From: Longimicrobium sp. | GTDB taxonomy: Bacteria; Gemmatimonadota; Gemmatimonadetes; Longimicrobiales; Longimicrobiaceae | Direction of reading: 5' to 3' | Length of the DNA: 64,000 nucleotides | Assembly: GCA_036387335.1 (NCBI GenBank) | Contig: DASVTZ010000109.1 | Span: 1-64,000 of the forward strand | Part shown: positions 34,482-43,182 of the stretch, in pieces | Layout: every line of letters starts with the position of its first letter | Numbering within the stretch: position 1 is the stretch's first letter | Position numbers and translations under genes: made by a program | The notes under the pieces: model-generated | The model's input: only the letters and a program-made list of their open reading frames with translations | Databases searched by the model: none | What the model was told of the DNA's origin: nothing

Positions 34482-35765
34482 ATGCCCGCCGAGCTCCACG
34501 TCCTGAACGGAAACCGTGCCGGGCTGGTGCTGGCGCTGGACACCGCCGGCTGCACCGTGGGCCGGCACCCCGGCTGCTCGCTGCGCTTCGGCGCGGACGC
34601 GGACGGGGTTTCCGCCCGACACGCGCGCCTCCTGCCGGATGGCGCGGGGTGGATCGTGCGGGACCTGGGGAGCACCAACGGCACCTGGCTCAACGGCCGG
34701 CGCGTCCGCGGCGACGCCGTGCTGCGCGACGGAGACCGCATCGCGTTCGGGAAGTCCGGGCCGTCGGTGGAGCTTCGCCTGCCAGGCGCCGTCCGCGTAG
34801 CGACCCCGGTTAAGCCGGAGCCCCGCGCCGTCCGTCCGCGGCACCCGTGGGCCGTGGGCGCAGGAGCCGCCTGCGTGCTGCTGGCTGGCACCGCCGCCGT
34901 GCTCGTGGCCCGCCGCCCCCCGGCGGCCGCGATGGCCGAGGCACGCGCCTCCGCCGTCGGGACCGGGCTGCGCCCCGCGCTGTCTTCCGCTGCGCCGGCC
35001 GCGCCCCGGCCATCCGCCCCGCGCCCTGCACCGGCTGTTTCCGCATCCGCCGCGCCCCGTCCATCCCTTCCATCATCGCCTGGCGCAACCGCACGCCACC
35101 CTTCGGCGAAGCGTGCGCCAGCGGCAGTCATCAGGGCGCGGCCGGAATCAGCCTCTGTGCAGGCGCAGGCGCCCCGCCGTGCGCTCCTGGTGGACCGGCT
35201 GAATCGGCTGGCGGTGGCGCGCATCTACGTCGAGTCGGAAGACGGTGAGGTGGCGACGGGGACGGCGTTCGCCGTGCGCGCGGACGGAACGCTGGCCACC
35301 AACCGCCACGTGGTGGGGGGCAGTCCGCGGCGCATCGCCGTGCAGTTCACCGGGTCCACGCAGGTGTGGCGCGCGCGCGTGGTGGCCGTCTCCGGCGCAT
35401 GGGACCTGGCCCTCGTCAAGGTGGACGACGTCGAGGGCGCCGTCCCCATCGTGCGCGGCCTGAACCTGCGTCCGGACACTCTGGCGGCGGGCGCCCCCGT
35501 GGCGCTGGCCGGCTTTCCGCGCGGCGGGGAGCCGGTGGAGGGCGCCGTGATCCGGGCGACCGTGGTGCAGGCGGAGCTGGCGGGCGTGCGGGGCGGGCGG
35601 GTGGAGGTCTTCGCGCGTTCCGGCGTGGGGGCCAGCGGAAGCCCCCTCTTCGATGCGGACGGCCGGGTGATCGGCATCCTGTTCGGCGGAAGCCCCGGCG
35701 CCGCGCGTCCCATCCTCTACGCCGTACCCGCCTCCGCCCTGTCGCAGCTGCTGGCCGAACGCTGA
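34482..35765 (+). CDS. FHA domain fused to a trypsin/HtrA-like serine protease
   Basis: A 427-aa single-pass membrane protein. The N-terminal FHA domain (about 1-100) shows GRHPGCSLRF, SARHARL and GSTNGTWLNGRRV, the phospho-threonine-binding signature. A membrane helix follows at about 125-142 (VGAGAACVLLAGTAAVLVA), then a Pro/Ala/Ser linker (about 145-230) and a trypsin-like protease domain with an intact triad: His276 (TNRHVVG), Asp308 (WDLALVKV), Ser385 (GASGSPLFD). The FHA part should read the kinase's phosphorylation in the cytoplasm; the protease would be extracytoplasmic. T6SS Fha proteins normally lack a protease, so this fusion is unusual. I see no clear Shine-Dalgarno for ATG 34482. 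Confidence 0.88.
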   Translation: MPAELHVLNGNRAGLVLALDTAGCTVGRHPGCSLRFGADADGVSARHARLLPDGAGWIVRDLGSTNGTWLNGRRVRGDAVLRDGDRIAFGKSGPSVELRLPGAVRVATPVKPEPRAVRPRHPWAVGAGAACVLLAGTAAVLVARRPPAAAMAEARASAVGTGLRPALSSAAPAAPRPSAPRPAPAVSASAAPRPSLPSSPGATARHPSAKRAPAAVIRARPESASVQAQAPRRALLVDRLNRLAVARIYVESEDGEVATGTAFAVRADGTLATNRHVVGGSPRRIAVQFTGSTQVWRARVVAVSGAWDLALVKVDDVEGAVPIVRGLNLRPDTLAAGAPVALAGFPRGGEPVEGAVIRATVVQAELAGVRGGRVEVFARSGVGASGSPLFDADGRVIGILFGGSPGAARPILYAVPASALSQLLAER

Positions 35766-35799
35766 ACGCCCCGGCTCCGATGGACGGGGCCGGGGCGTT
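35765..35799. terminator. GC-rich hairpin between convergent genes
   Basis: The arms aacgccccggctcc (35765-35778) and ggggccggggcgtt (35786-35799) pair over 14 positions with one mismatch around a 7-nt loop. It lies exactly between the stop of the FHA-protease gene and the stop of the convergent small gene at 35804, so it can serve both strands. There is no U tract, common in GC-rich genomes. Confidence 0.6.
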
Positions 35800-35803
35800 C
35801 GAA

Positions 35804-36067
35804 TCAGGAGTCCCGCTTTGAAGTGTCGAAGGGATACTTCGCCAGGATACGCTTCTGCACCTTCTCCAGTGCGTCGTGGTTCCCGTGCGCATCCACGATC
35901 TCGTCGAGCACGTCCAGGAACCACTCCTTCGGCTCGAGTTCGTGAATTCCGCGGAGAAGAAACATCAACTCGTGCTTCGCGCCGGGAATCGCCATCTCGT
36001 TGCTGGCGGCGGCATGGAGCTGCACGAGGGCGCTGCTCACGGGGTCCCAACCGGGGCGGCCGCTCAT
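35804..36067 (-). CDS. Small hypothetical protein (87 aa)
   Basis: I do not recognise this acidic, helical 87-aa protein (SALVQLHAAASNEMAIPGAKHE, ELEPKEWFLDVLDEIVDAHGNHDALEKVQ). Its ATG overlaps the stop of the upstream CsgG/FlgO-like lipoprotein gene by 4 nt, so the two are translated together. It has no signal peptide or membrane segment and is probably cytoplasmic. Confidence 0.7.
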   Translation of the reverse strand: MSGRPGWDPVSSALVQLHAAASNEMAIPGAKHELMFLLRGIHELEPKEWFLDVLDEIVDAHGNHDALEKVQKRILAKYPFDTSKRDS

Positions 36068-36813
36068 CCTTCCTCGATCTGCCGAAGTGCCTCGCGGGCC
36101 TCGGTGTAGTCGGGAAAGCGCTGCACGAGCTGCCGGTACAGCTCCACGGCCTCCGTCTGGCGGCCGTTGTCCTGGTGGTCCATGGCAAGCGACAGCAGCA
36201 TCACCGCCTCGTCGGGCATGTTGCGCTCGCGGCGCTCCCGCTGCGTGGCCTGGGCGAGGGGCGGCAGGTCCACCCCGCGGACGATGCGGTCGGCCAGGTC
36301 CACCATCAGCCGGTACAGGTTCTCGCGGCGCTGGTTGTCGATGCGGACGGTGCGGAGGATCTCGCCCGTCTCCACGTCCACGATGCGCCCGTCCAGCCTG
36401 AAGTTGCCGTACAGGTCCATGAACGTGCCGGTGATGGCGTACCGCGCGCCCACCAGCCGCCCCACGCGTGCCGCCGTCCCGGGGTCCACCCGGCCCGCCG
36501 TGCCCAGGTCCTGCTCGGCCAGCGTTTCGCGCAGGATGCCGCGCTCCACGATGCGCAGCTGCGGGTTCTGCTGCAGCTCGGTGAGCAGCATCCCCTGGAT
36601 ACCCACCTCCAGCGCCGACATGTCCTCTCGCCCCGGCCCGTACGACCCGCCGTTGGTGAAGGGGAACACGGCGATCCCCGGCGGCGCCTGTGCAGGCACG
36701 CGGGTGGACGCTGGCTGCGCCGCGGAGATTCCTGCCGCATCCACGACGTGCGGCGACGTGGCGGGAGCCTGCAGACAGCCGGCGAGCGCGAGCGCGATGA
36801 GTGGCTTGAGCAT
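36064..36813 (-). CDS. CsgG/FlgO-like lipoprotein with C-terminal TPR
   Basis: A 249-aa predicted lipoprotein: LIALALAGCLQ has a textbook lipobox (LAGC). The CsgG/FlgO-type domain covers about 45-170: GIAVFPFTNGGS, LLTELQQNPQLRIVERGILRETLAEQDL, VDPGTAARVGRLVGARYAITGTFMDLYGNFRLDGRIVD. A TPR-like end follows (EAVMLLSLAMDHQDNGRQTEAVELYRQLVQRFPDYTEA). It shares the central domain with the 17096 gene, including the VERA/VERG...ETL and VDP.TAAR.GRLVGA blocks, and both are preceded by the same GGGCAG dyad. Function at the envelope is unknown. Confidence 0.82.
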   Translation of the reverse strand: MLKPLIALALAGCLQAPATSPHVVDAAGISAAQPASTRVPAQAPPGIAVFPFTNGGSYGPGREDMSALEVGIQGMLLTELQQNPQLRIVERGILRETLAEQDLGTAGRVDPGTAARVGRLVGARYAITGTFMDLYGNFRLDGRIVDVETGEILRTVRIDNQRRENLYRLMVDLADRIVRGVDLPPLAQATQRERRERNMPDEAVMLLSLAMDHQDNGRQTEAVELYRQLVQRFPDYTEAREALRQIEEG

Positions 36814-36918
36814 GGCGAAAGATCCTCGGAAGGCGGGACGCGGCAGAGGGGAATGGCGGCGATCCGCGCGCGGGCGCGGAGTGCTAGGGATGGATAGGCG
36901 GGATGGCGGCGCGGGGGA

Positions 36919-36934
36919 TGGGCAGTTCTGCCCA
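36919..36934. promoter_or_regulatory. GGGCAG dyad, copy 3 (putative operator)
   Basis: TGGGCAG-TT-CTGCCCA, a perfect 7-bp dyad and the exact reverse complement of copy 1. It lies 105 bp upstream of the minus-strand CsgG/FlgO-like gene and about 170 bp before the plus-strand small gene at 37103, in a 289-bp divergent gap. Its recurrence before a paralogue of the 17096 gene supports shared control. Confidence 0.55.
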
Positions 36935-37102
36935 TTTCGTGTATCCGGCGCGGTCGCCTCGATTTACGGCACGTACCGGGAGCAGGGTAGCTCGTTTCCG
37001 CCCCCGTTCTGCACCCCTGGCGGTTCTCGGCTCCGGATGCGCCCAAACCTTGCTGGGGCAGGGAACAGGCGGTGAGGAGCCCGAACCGATGGAGGTGCCC
37101 GT

Positions 37103-37366
37103 ATGAGTGACCCGCACGCCCTTTCGCCCGAGCAGCGCCGGGTGGCGGCCGACACCCTGTGCGCGCAGATCCGTGCGTGGATGGAGGACCCGGAGAGCAC
37201 CTTTCAGCTTTCGGTACGCCGCGGAATGGATTCGCGGATGAACCTTGCCGCCGGCGCGCGCGACCTGCACCCCAACGGGACGGCGACGGTGGTGCTGGAG
37301 ATCAACGGCGGCGCCAGCCACACGGAGCGGCCCGACGCGATCCCCGTTCCCGCCATCCTGCGTTAG
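37103..37366 (+). CDS. Small hypothetical protein (87 aa)
   Basis: An unrecognised 87-aa protein, MSDPHALSPEQRRVAADTLC at the start, with a beta-rich second half (FQLSVRRGMDSRMNL, TATVVLEINGG). ATG 37103 is preceded by GGAGGTG, a strong Shine-Dalgarno, which together with normal composition supports a real gene. It has no signal peptide or membrane segment. Confidence 0.6.
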   Translation: MSDPHALSPEQRRVAADTLCAQIRAWMEDPESTFQLSVRRGMDSRMNLAAGARDLHPNGTATVVLEINGGASHTERPDAIPVPAILR

Positions 37367-37408
37367 CCGCCGCGGCCCACGGGGGTACGGCGCGGCGATT
37401 GCGCGGAC

Positions 37409-37678
37409 TTGCAGGCGCTCCCCGAGCCCGACACGAGCAAGCCGCTACTGGTCTCCACATGGGCGACGCGCTCACCCGCTGTGTGGACGACCGGGAGTTC
37501 GCCCCTCCTGCGCCAGATCGTCCAGCAGACCCTCCGCACCGAGCTGCCCGTGACCGCTGACAGCGCCGTCGACGAGGGACTCGGAGCGCTGGGACGGCTG
37601 CTGGAGCAGGCGGAGCGAGTCAGCCCGCGCGGCTGGCGCAAGGCGAGATCAGAGGCGATGGAGGGGCGGCGGCCTTAG
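37409..37678 (+). CDS. Doubtful small ORF (up to 89 aa)
   Basis: An open frame from TTG 37409. The second half looks protein-like (LLRQIVQQTLRTELPVTADSAVDEGLGALGRLLEQAERV), but the first 30 residues do not, and no good Shine-Dalgarno or ATG is present. It may be a small gene with a wrong start, or a decayed fragment. The rest of the 37367-37815 gap contains only a partial copy of the dispersed palindromic repeat near 37711-37730 (cacgcggagacgcggagacgc). Confidence 0.25.
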   Translation: MQALPEPDTSKPLLVSTWATRSPAVWTTGSSPLLRQIVQQTLRTELPVTADSAVDEGLGALGRLLEQAERVSPRGWRKARSEAMEGRRP

Positions 37679-37815
37679 CGCGGATCGAGTGCGGAGAACG
37701 GCAAACGCATGGCTCACGCGGAGACGCGGAGACGCCGACAGAACCGCTCGACGACACGTTCCCGCCGATCCCGGAGCTACCGACCAACTCTCTCGATCTC
37801 TGATGGAATCGAGGC

Positions 37816-38910
37816 TCAGCCGAGATGGCGGCGACGCTCCTCCAGCGCACTCTTCAGGCGGTCGAGCCCCGCGCGAAACGTCGCTGGATCCACACCGAGG
37901 CCGATGCGCAGGTGGTCCGGCATGCCGAAGAAGCGGCCGGGCACGACGGCCGTCTCGTAGCGCGCGGTCAACAGGTCGCAGAGCGCGTCCGCGTCGCCGG
38001 TGCGCAGGCGGGGGAAGGAGACGGTGCCGTGCGCGTGCGCCTGGGCGTGCAGGTGGTCGGCGTGCGCGGCGTAGAACTCGTTGAGGGCGGCGGCGTTGGC
38101 GTGGAGCAGCGCGCGCGAGCGGAGGGCGATGGCGTCGAGGTTCCGGAAAGCGGCTAGGCTCAGCCGCTCCGCCGCGTGGACGCCGATGTTGTTGAACAGC
38201 TCGGTCAGCCGCCAGGCACGGTCGATGATGTCCGGCGCGGCGACGATCCAGCCGCAGCGCAGGCCGTTGAGGCCGTAGACCTTGGTGAGGCTGTTCGTCG
38301 CGATGAACGTCTCGCCGAGGTGGAAGCAGGTGCGCGGCGTGGGCTCCCAGAGCGCGTCGAGGTAGACCTCGTCCACGATGACGCGCGCGCCGATGCGCGC
38401 CGCGATCTCGCCGATCTGGCGCAGGGTGTCGTCGTCCGCGAGGGCGCTGCTGGGGTTGTGGAGGTTGGTGATGACGACGGCGCGCGTGCGCTCCGTCATC
38501 CGCCGCTCCACCTCCGCGGGGTCCAGCCGGAAGCCATCTTCGGCGGGGCGCGGAAAGGAGCGCACCTCCGCGCCGAGCCAGCGCGCCGCGGCGATCAACG
38601 GCTCGTACGTGGGATGCTCGATGAGCACCTCGTCCCCCGGCCGCACGACGGCCGCGAGCGCAAGGAGGTTGGCCATCGACGCGCCCATCGCCGAGCAGAC
38701 GCACGACTCGTCCACCCGGTACCGCGCGGCGATGGCCTGCTGGAGCGGCTTGTAGCCGTACGCGCCCGTACCACTGATCTCCAGGTCGTCGACGGTGACG
38801 GGGAGGTCGCGGAGCGGGAGGTAGGGGACGCCGCTGGAGGTGAGGTCGAAGCGGGCCGGCGGGCGCGTCTTGGCCCACCGCAGGTACTCGGAGCCCGTCA
38901 CGCCGCCCAT
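37816..38910 (-). CDS. Class I/II PLP-dependent aminotransferase
   Basis: A 364-aa fold-type I aminotransferase, cytoplasmic. Residues visible: HNPSS with the PLP-contacting Asn152, IVDEVYLDAL with Asp180 and Tyr183, and the Schiff-base Lys210 in NSLTKVYGLNG, followed by RCGWIV. The set resembles aspartate/tyrosine-type aminotransferases or C-S lyase-like enzymes; the substrate cannot be told. The upstream amino-acid permease gene overlaps it by 13 nt, so amino-acid uptake and transamination are probably linked. Not part of the T6SS. Confidence 0.9.
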   Translation of the reverse strand: MGGVTGSEYLRWAKTRPPARFDLTSSGVPYLPLRDLPVTVDDLEISGTGAYGYKPLQQAIAARYRVDESCVCSAMGASMANLLALAAVVRPGDEVLIEHPTYEPLIAAARWLGAEVRSFPRPAEDGFRLDPAEVERRMTERTRAVVITNLHNPSSALADDDTLRQIGEIAARIGARVIVDEVYLDALWEPTPRTCFHLGETFIATNSLTKVYGLNGLRCGWIVAAPDIIDRAWRLTELFNNIGVHAAERLSLAAFRNLDAIALRSRALLHANAAALNEFYAAHADHLHAQAHAHGTVSFPRLRTGDADALCDLLTARYETAVVPGRFFGMPDHLRIGLGVDPATFRAGLDRLKSALEERRRHLG

Positions 38911-40313
38911 CGCCGCCAGAGCGCGTAGACGGGAAGGCCTGCGAGCATGATCCCGAGCCCGACCGCGCTGTTCACCGGCGCGTCCAGCACGGTGCTGACC
39001 ACGATGAGCGCCGCCGCGGCCACGAAGAGCGCCGTCGTCAGCGGGTGGCCAGGGACGCGCGCGCCCTCATCGCCATCACCCTCACGGCGGCGGAAGACGA
39101 AGAGCGCGGCGCCGGTCAACGCAAAGAAGACCCAGTCCACCGCCACGACGTAGCCCAGGATCTGCTCGTACGTGCCGGTAAGGGCGATGAGCAGCGACAG
39201 CACGCCCTGCAGCGCCACGGCCACCACAGGCGCCCGCGTGCGCGGCGACACCCTCGCGACGGAACGAAAGAAGACTCCGTCCGCCGCCATGGCGAAGTAC
39301 ACGCGCGGGGCCGTGAGCATCCCCTGGCTCAGGAAGCCGAGCGTGCTGATGGCGATCCCCGCCGCGATCAGCGCCGCGCCGCGCTCGCCGAACGCCAGGC
39401 GCATCACGCTGGAAGCGGGCGTGGTGGTCGCCGCCAGCCCGTCAGCCCCGAGCGCATGGACGCACGCCAGCGTGACCCCCACGTACAGCGCGATCACCCC
39501 CGCCACGCCGATCAGCAGCCCGCGCGCGAGGTCCCGCCGCGGGTCGCGCATCTCGCCGGCCACGAAGCTGGCCGTCTGCCACCCGCCGTACGAGAACATG
39601 ACGGGCGTCATCGCCGCGCCGAAGGCAAGCAGCAGGCTCCCCGACGGCACGGTGGCGGGGGCCGTCGCGGCGCCCGCGTCCGGCGCCACGAAGACGAGAC
39701 CGGCCGCGATCAGCCCGACGATCGCCACGATCTTGAGGATCATCAGCCCGTTCTGCACGGTGCCGCCGGAGCGCACGCCCATGCAGTTGACAGCCACCAG
39801 CAGCGCAATCCCAAGCGCCGCGACGACGGGCTCCGCCAGCGGGAGGTGCGTGACCTCGCGGAAGTAACGCGCGAACGTCACGGCCACGGCCGCCATCCCG
39901 CCCGTCTGGATCACCAGCAGCAGCGCCCAGCCGTAGACGAACGCGACGGCGGGATGGAATGCGTCGCGCAGATACGCGTACTGCCCGCCCACGTGCGGCC
40001 GCCGCGCCGCGAGCTCCGCGTACACGAACGCGCCCGCCAGCGCGACCAGCCCGCCCGCCAGCCACGCGCCCACGATGAGCGCGGGCGTGTGCACCTGCCG
40101 CGCGACCACGTACGGCGTCACGAAGATGCCGCTCCCCACGATGCCGCCCATCACGATCATCGTGGCGTCGAACAGCCCCAGCCTGCGCGCCAGCGCGGGC
40201 CCTGCGTGCGGTGTGGGATCCACGGGGCGCGGAATGGCGGAGGGGGAGGGGATCTGCCGGGACGCGCACAAGGTCGATGGGATCGGCGTGCGCGGCAAGA
40301 GGCTGGGATACAC
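38898..40313 (-). CDS. APC-family amino-acid permease
   Basis: A 471-aa inner-membrane transporter with about 12 hydrophobic helices. The APC-family first-helix signature is present: FDATMIVMGGIVGSGIFVTP, followed by ALIVGAWLAGGLVALAGAFVYAELA and VGGQYAYLRDAFHPAVAF. LAT-like members exchange neutral amino acids; specificity is unknown. The first 35 residues are Pro-rich and may be untranslated if a later start is used. It overlaps the aminotransferase gene by 13 nt. Confidence 0.9.
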   Translation of the reverse strand: MYPSLLPRTPIPSTLCASRQIPSPSAIPRPVDPTPHAGPALARRLGLFDATMIVMGGIVGSGIFVTPYVVARQVHTPALIVGAWLAGGLVALAGAFVYAELAARRPHVGGQYAYLRDAFHPAVAFVYGWALLLVIQTGGMAAVAVTFARYFREVTHLPLAEPVVAALGIALLVAVNCMGVRSGGTVQNGLMILKIVAIVGLIAAGLVFVAPDAGAATAPATVPSGSLLLAFGAAMTPVMFSYGGWQTASFVAGEMRDPRRDLARGLLIGVAGVIALYVGVTLACVHALGADGLAATTTPASSVMRLAFGERGAALIAAGIAISTLGFLSQGMLTAPRVYFAMAADGVFFRSVARVSPRTRAPVVAVALQGVLSLLIALTGTYEQILGYVVAVDWVFFALTGAALFVFRRREGDGDEGARVPGHPLTTALFVAAAALIVVSTVLDAPVNSAVGLGIMLAGLPVYALWRRWAA

Positions 40314-40363
40314 CCGAGGCGGGGGTCCGCGTTATCGAGTTCTAAGCCTCCGCGCGGGGAGAA

Positions 40364-41131
40364 TCACTCGTGCAGGCAGGATGCGACGCCCTCCAGCCGC
40401 TCTACCCGCCGTTCCAGCGCCCGGACGACGCTCGCATCCGCGCTGTCGGCGGGTTGCAGGAACGACTTCGCGATGTAGCCGGTAAAGGTTCCGAACAGCC
40501 CGACGCCCACCGTCATGAGGAGCGCGGCGATTACGCGGCCTTCGGTGGTCACCGGCACCCGATCGCCGTAGCCCACCGTCGCGATGGTGGCGTACGCCCA
40601 CCAAACCGCGTCCGCGGCGGTCCGGATGCTGGCCCCGGGCGCGTCCCGCTCCACGTGAAGGATCGCGACCGACGAGAACACCAGCACCAGAAACGTCAGC
40701 AGCGCCATCCCCCAGAACGCCGCGCCCGCACGGGTGCTGCGGATGAAGGCGCCGAGATGCCGCGCGGACCTGCAGCCCCGGAGCACGCGGACGACGCGGA
40801 CCATCCGCGCCACACGCGCGAACCGCAGCGCGTCCAGCATGGGGATGCTCGCGACCAGGTCCAGCCACCCCCACCGAAGGTACTCCATCTTCCGGTCCGC
40901 GCGGATCAGGTTCCGGAAGAAATCCAGGAGGAACACCAGACAGATCACGTTGTCCGCCGTGTCCAGCACCTTTCTGCTCTCCGGGTCCAGCGGGAGCACC
41001 GTGGACGCCACCAGCGCGGCCAGCACGTACACGCTGAGCCCGAGCGTGAACAGGTCGTACAGCGCGAGCCTTTCGGGCTCGGAAGCAGTCATCGCTGATG
41101 CTGAAGCTCGGCGGACGGAGTGCCGGTTCAT
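40364..41131 (-). CDS. Voltage-gated-type K+ channel (ion_trans family)
   Basis: A 255-aa six-helix channel. S1 is LYDLFTLGLSVYVLAALVAS; S4 carries spaced arginines (RFARVARMVRVVRVLRG); the pore helix and filter are AVWWAYATIATVGYGDRVPV with the K+-selective TVGYGD at about 184-189; S6 is GRVIAALLMTVGVGLFGTFTGYIAKSF. A short C-terminal coiled coil (VVRALERRVERLEGV) probably tetramerises it. ATG 41131 overlaps the stop of the upstream 684-aa gene (ATGA), so it is translationally coupled to the stator/cytoskeletal operon; ATG 41092 is an alternative start without that overlap. It could be the membrane-potential effector of that operon or simply its last gene. Confidence 0.9.
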   Translation of the reverse strand: MNRHSVRRASASAMTASEPERLALYDLFTLGLSVYVLAALVASTVLPLDPESRKVLDTADNVICLVFLLDFFRNLIRADRKMEYLRWGWLDLVASIPMLDALRFARVARMVRVVRVLRGCRSARHLGAFIRSTRAGAAFWGMALLTFLVLVFSSVAILHVERDAPGASIRTAADAVWWAYATIATVGYGDRVPVTTEGRVIAALLMTVGVGLFGTFTGYIAKSFLQPADSADASVVRALERRVERLEGVASCLHE

Positions 41132-43182
41132 CCACCGTCGGCCAGCGCCGCGATCTTGAGCACGAGGTCGTCCGACGATCCCGCGGCGAGGCCTTGGACG
41201 AGTCCGGCTGCCAACTCGGGTTCACGGAACGCCCGCTGCGGGGCAGCGAGCCAGGCGACGAAGTCGTCCCATTCCCGCGGCGCGCCTTCCGTGGGCGACA
41301 CGGCGAGCAGATCCAGGGCGTACATCGCGAACAGTGCCGCCTCGGTTTCGCGGCTGGAGGGCGTTTCGGAGGTTTGGGACGGGTGCGGCGGGACGCGGCC
41401 GAGGCGGTCCAGCGGGGGGATGCCGGGAGGCAGGAGGCGGTACGGCCTTCCGAGCAGGGTGCCCAGCGGGGCGGCCAACGCCACCGCGTGCAGTGCGCCA
41501 GGCTCGGCCACGCGGTAGCCGATGGTGGCGGGGTGGTATAGACCCAGGCCGAGATCGAAGGCCGAGAGATCGCGCCAGAGCCGCGCGGCGGCGACGACCA
41601 GCGCGCGGGGATCGTGGTCGCGCCAGGCGCGCAACGGGGCGGAGGACGCGAGGGGGAGGGCGGTCGGCGGCGCGTAGAGATAGCCGGTCCCCTGCATGGA
41701 GCGGCCGAGGCAGCGCGGCGAGCGGGCCGTCGTGCGGGTTTCCAGGGCGCGGAAGAAGGCGTGCTCGTGCCGCACCGCGCGCTCTCCGGCCTCGGTGGTG
41801 GCGGTGCGCAGCCAGCCGTGCGTCAGGTCGCTCAGGGGGAGCGGCACCACCCGTGTCTCCCAGCCGAACGCCTTGTCGGTCCGCACCGGCTTTCCGGCCG
41901 CGAGCACCGCGTCGGAGGCGGCGGTGGCGGAGGGGGAGAGGATGCGGAGGGACGACCGCTTGTGGCGCGGCAGGCGCTCCCAGGCGGGTGAGCTTCCCAC
42001 ACGCAGCGCGCCCCGCGACACGACCTCGGCCAGCCACCGGTCGGTGGTGATGCGGGCGAAGGGGACGATGAACGCCGGGGTGGCGGTCTCCAGCCAGTGG
42101 CCGCCTACGTCGGCGGGGAGGTCGAAGAGAGGGCCCGCCCAGGCGTCGGGCGCAAGGGTCACCGCGTCGGCGCCGGGCGGGATGGCGGCCACGCATTCGG
42201 CCCGAGCGCCGACGCGCACGCCGCGCCCCCGCACCTGCACGGGCCATCCTTCGCCCATGCGGATGAGGACGTAGGGGCCGAAGAGCGGGACGACGTACAG
42301 GGTGGATGCGGGCGCGGTGTTGCGAGTCTCCGCTGGTTGTGGCGGGGCGGGGGAGGGAGCCCGGTTGCGCGATGCGTGGCGGAGCAGGACGCCCCACGCA
42401 TCGAGATCGGCGACGGCGGGCGCGTGTCCCTCGTCCACCAGCGCCACGGACTCGCGCGCGGCCATCTCGTCCAGCGCGGGGGCCGGGCGCGCCGCTCCCG
42501 AGTGGCCGCGCAGACGCTCCAGGTGACGCGCGGAAAGCATCCGCAGCGCTCCAGGCTCGGAGGGGGCCGGGCCTTCCGCACGGCTGGCCTCCTCCACCGC
42601 CGCGGCGAGCTCCGCACGCGACACGCCTTCGGGCCAGCGCTTCACCTCCAGCGGCTCGTCCAGGTGCGCGGGCAGGCGGCGCTCGGCGGCGGCGAGATCT
42701 TCCTCCACCCGTTCGAGTCGCGCGCGGTGGGCCCGCACCCACGCCGTTTCGCGGGTGCGGAGTCCGCCCTGGTCCACGCCGGCCGTTTCCAGGGCGCGCG
42801 CCAGGTGCCAGGGCAGGCGCTCGGCGAAGCGGTCGCGGAGGCGGCGCAGCACGCGTTCGAACTCGGCCGCCGAGTCGTGGCGCTCGATGGCGCGGGTGGC
42901 GCGCCCTCGCACCGCGTTCCAGGCGTGGTCGAGCGACCTGCGCGCCAGCCCGCCGGCGGCGAGATCGGCGCCCCGCCGCGTCAGCGCGCGTCGCAGCGGG
43001 CTCCTGGCGCCGTCCAGGAAGCCGGTGAGGGCCGCGGCCGATGCGGCGAGCGCGGGGTCGGCGCCGCCGCGCTCGCCGATCCCGGCCAGGAGCGCGCGGG
43101 CCTCCGACTCCACGCGAAGAAGGTGGCGGCGCGCCTCGTCGGACACGTCGAGGCGGCCGCGCAGGGCGGTGTCGGTGGTCAC
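41128..43182 (-). CDS. Large hypothetical protein of the stator/cytoskeletal operon
   Basis: A 684-aa protein I do not recognise. The N-terminal 200 residues are Arg/Glu-rich helices (RHLLRVESEARALL, HDSAAEFERVLRRLRDRFAERL, RARLERVEEDLAAAERRL). The rest is mixed, with beta-rich blocks (LYVVPLFGPYVLIRMGEGWPVQVRGRGVRV split around residue 290) and a C-terminal helical part with LWRDLSAFDLGLGLYHPATIGYRV that faintly recalls a degenerate kinase C-lobe. There is no signal peptide or membrane helix. GTG 43182 overlaps the MotB/ZorB-like stop by 4 nt, and the stop overlaps the channel start by 4 nt. Position suggests a cytoplasmic component between motor and output. Confidence 0.8.
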   Translation of the reverse strand: MTTDTALRGRLDVSDEARRHLLRVESEARALLAGIGERGGADPALAASAAALTGFLDGARSPLRRALTRRGADLAAGGLARRSLDHAWNAVRGRATRAIERHDSAAEFERVLRRLRDRFAERLPWHLARALETAGVDQGGLRTRETAWVRAHRARLERVEEDLAAAERRLPAHLDEPLEVKRWPEGVSRAELAAAVEEASRAEGPAPSEPGALRMLSARHLERLRGHSGAARPAPALDEMAARESVALVDEGHAPAVADLDAWGVLLRHASRNRAPSPAPPQPAETRNTAPASTLYVVPLFGPYVLIRMGEGWPVQVRGRGVRVGARAECVAAIPPGADAVTLAPDAWAGPLFDLPADVGGHWLETATPAFIVPFARITTDRWLAEVVSRGALRVGSSPAWERLPRHKRSSLRILSPSATAASDAVLAAGKPVRTDKAFGWETRVVPLPLSDLTHGWLRTATTEAGERAVRHEHAFFRALETRTTARSPRCLGRSMQGTGYLYAPPTALPLASSAPLRAWRDHDPRALVVAAARLWRDLSAFDLGLGLYHPATIGYRVAEPGALHAVALAAPLGTLLGRPYRLLPPGIPPLDRLGRVPPHPSQTSETPSSRETEAALFAMYALDLLAVSPTEGAPREWDDFVAWLAAPQRAFREPELAAGLVQGLAAGSSDDLVLKIAALADGG

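Noticed and set aside
41128-43182. 684-aa operon protein as a kinase
   Set aside because: One segment near the C-terminus recalls a kinase C-lobe, but there is no Gly loop, HRD or DFG motif, so no function was assigned.
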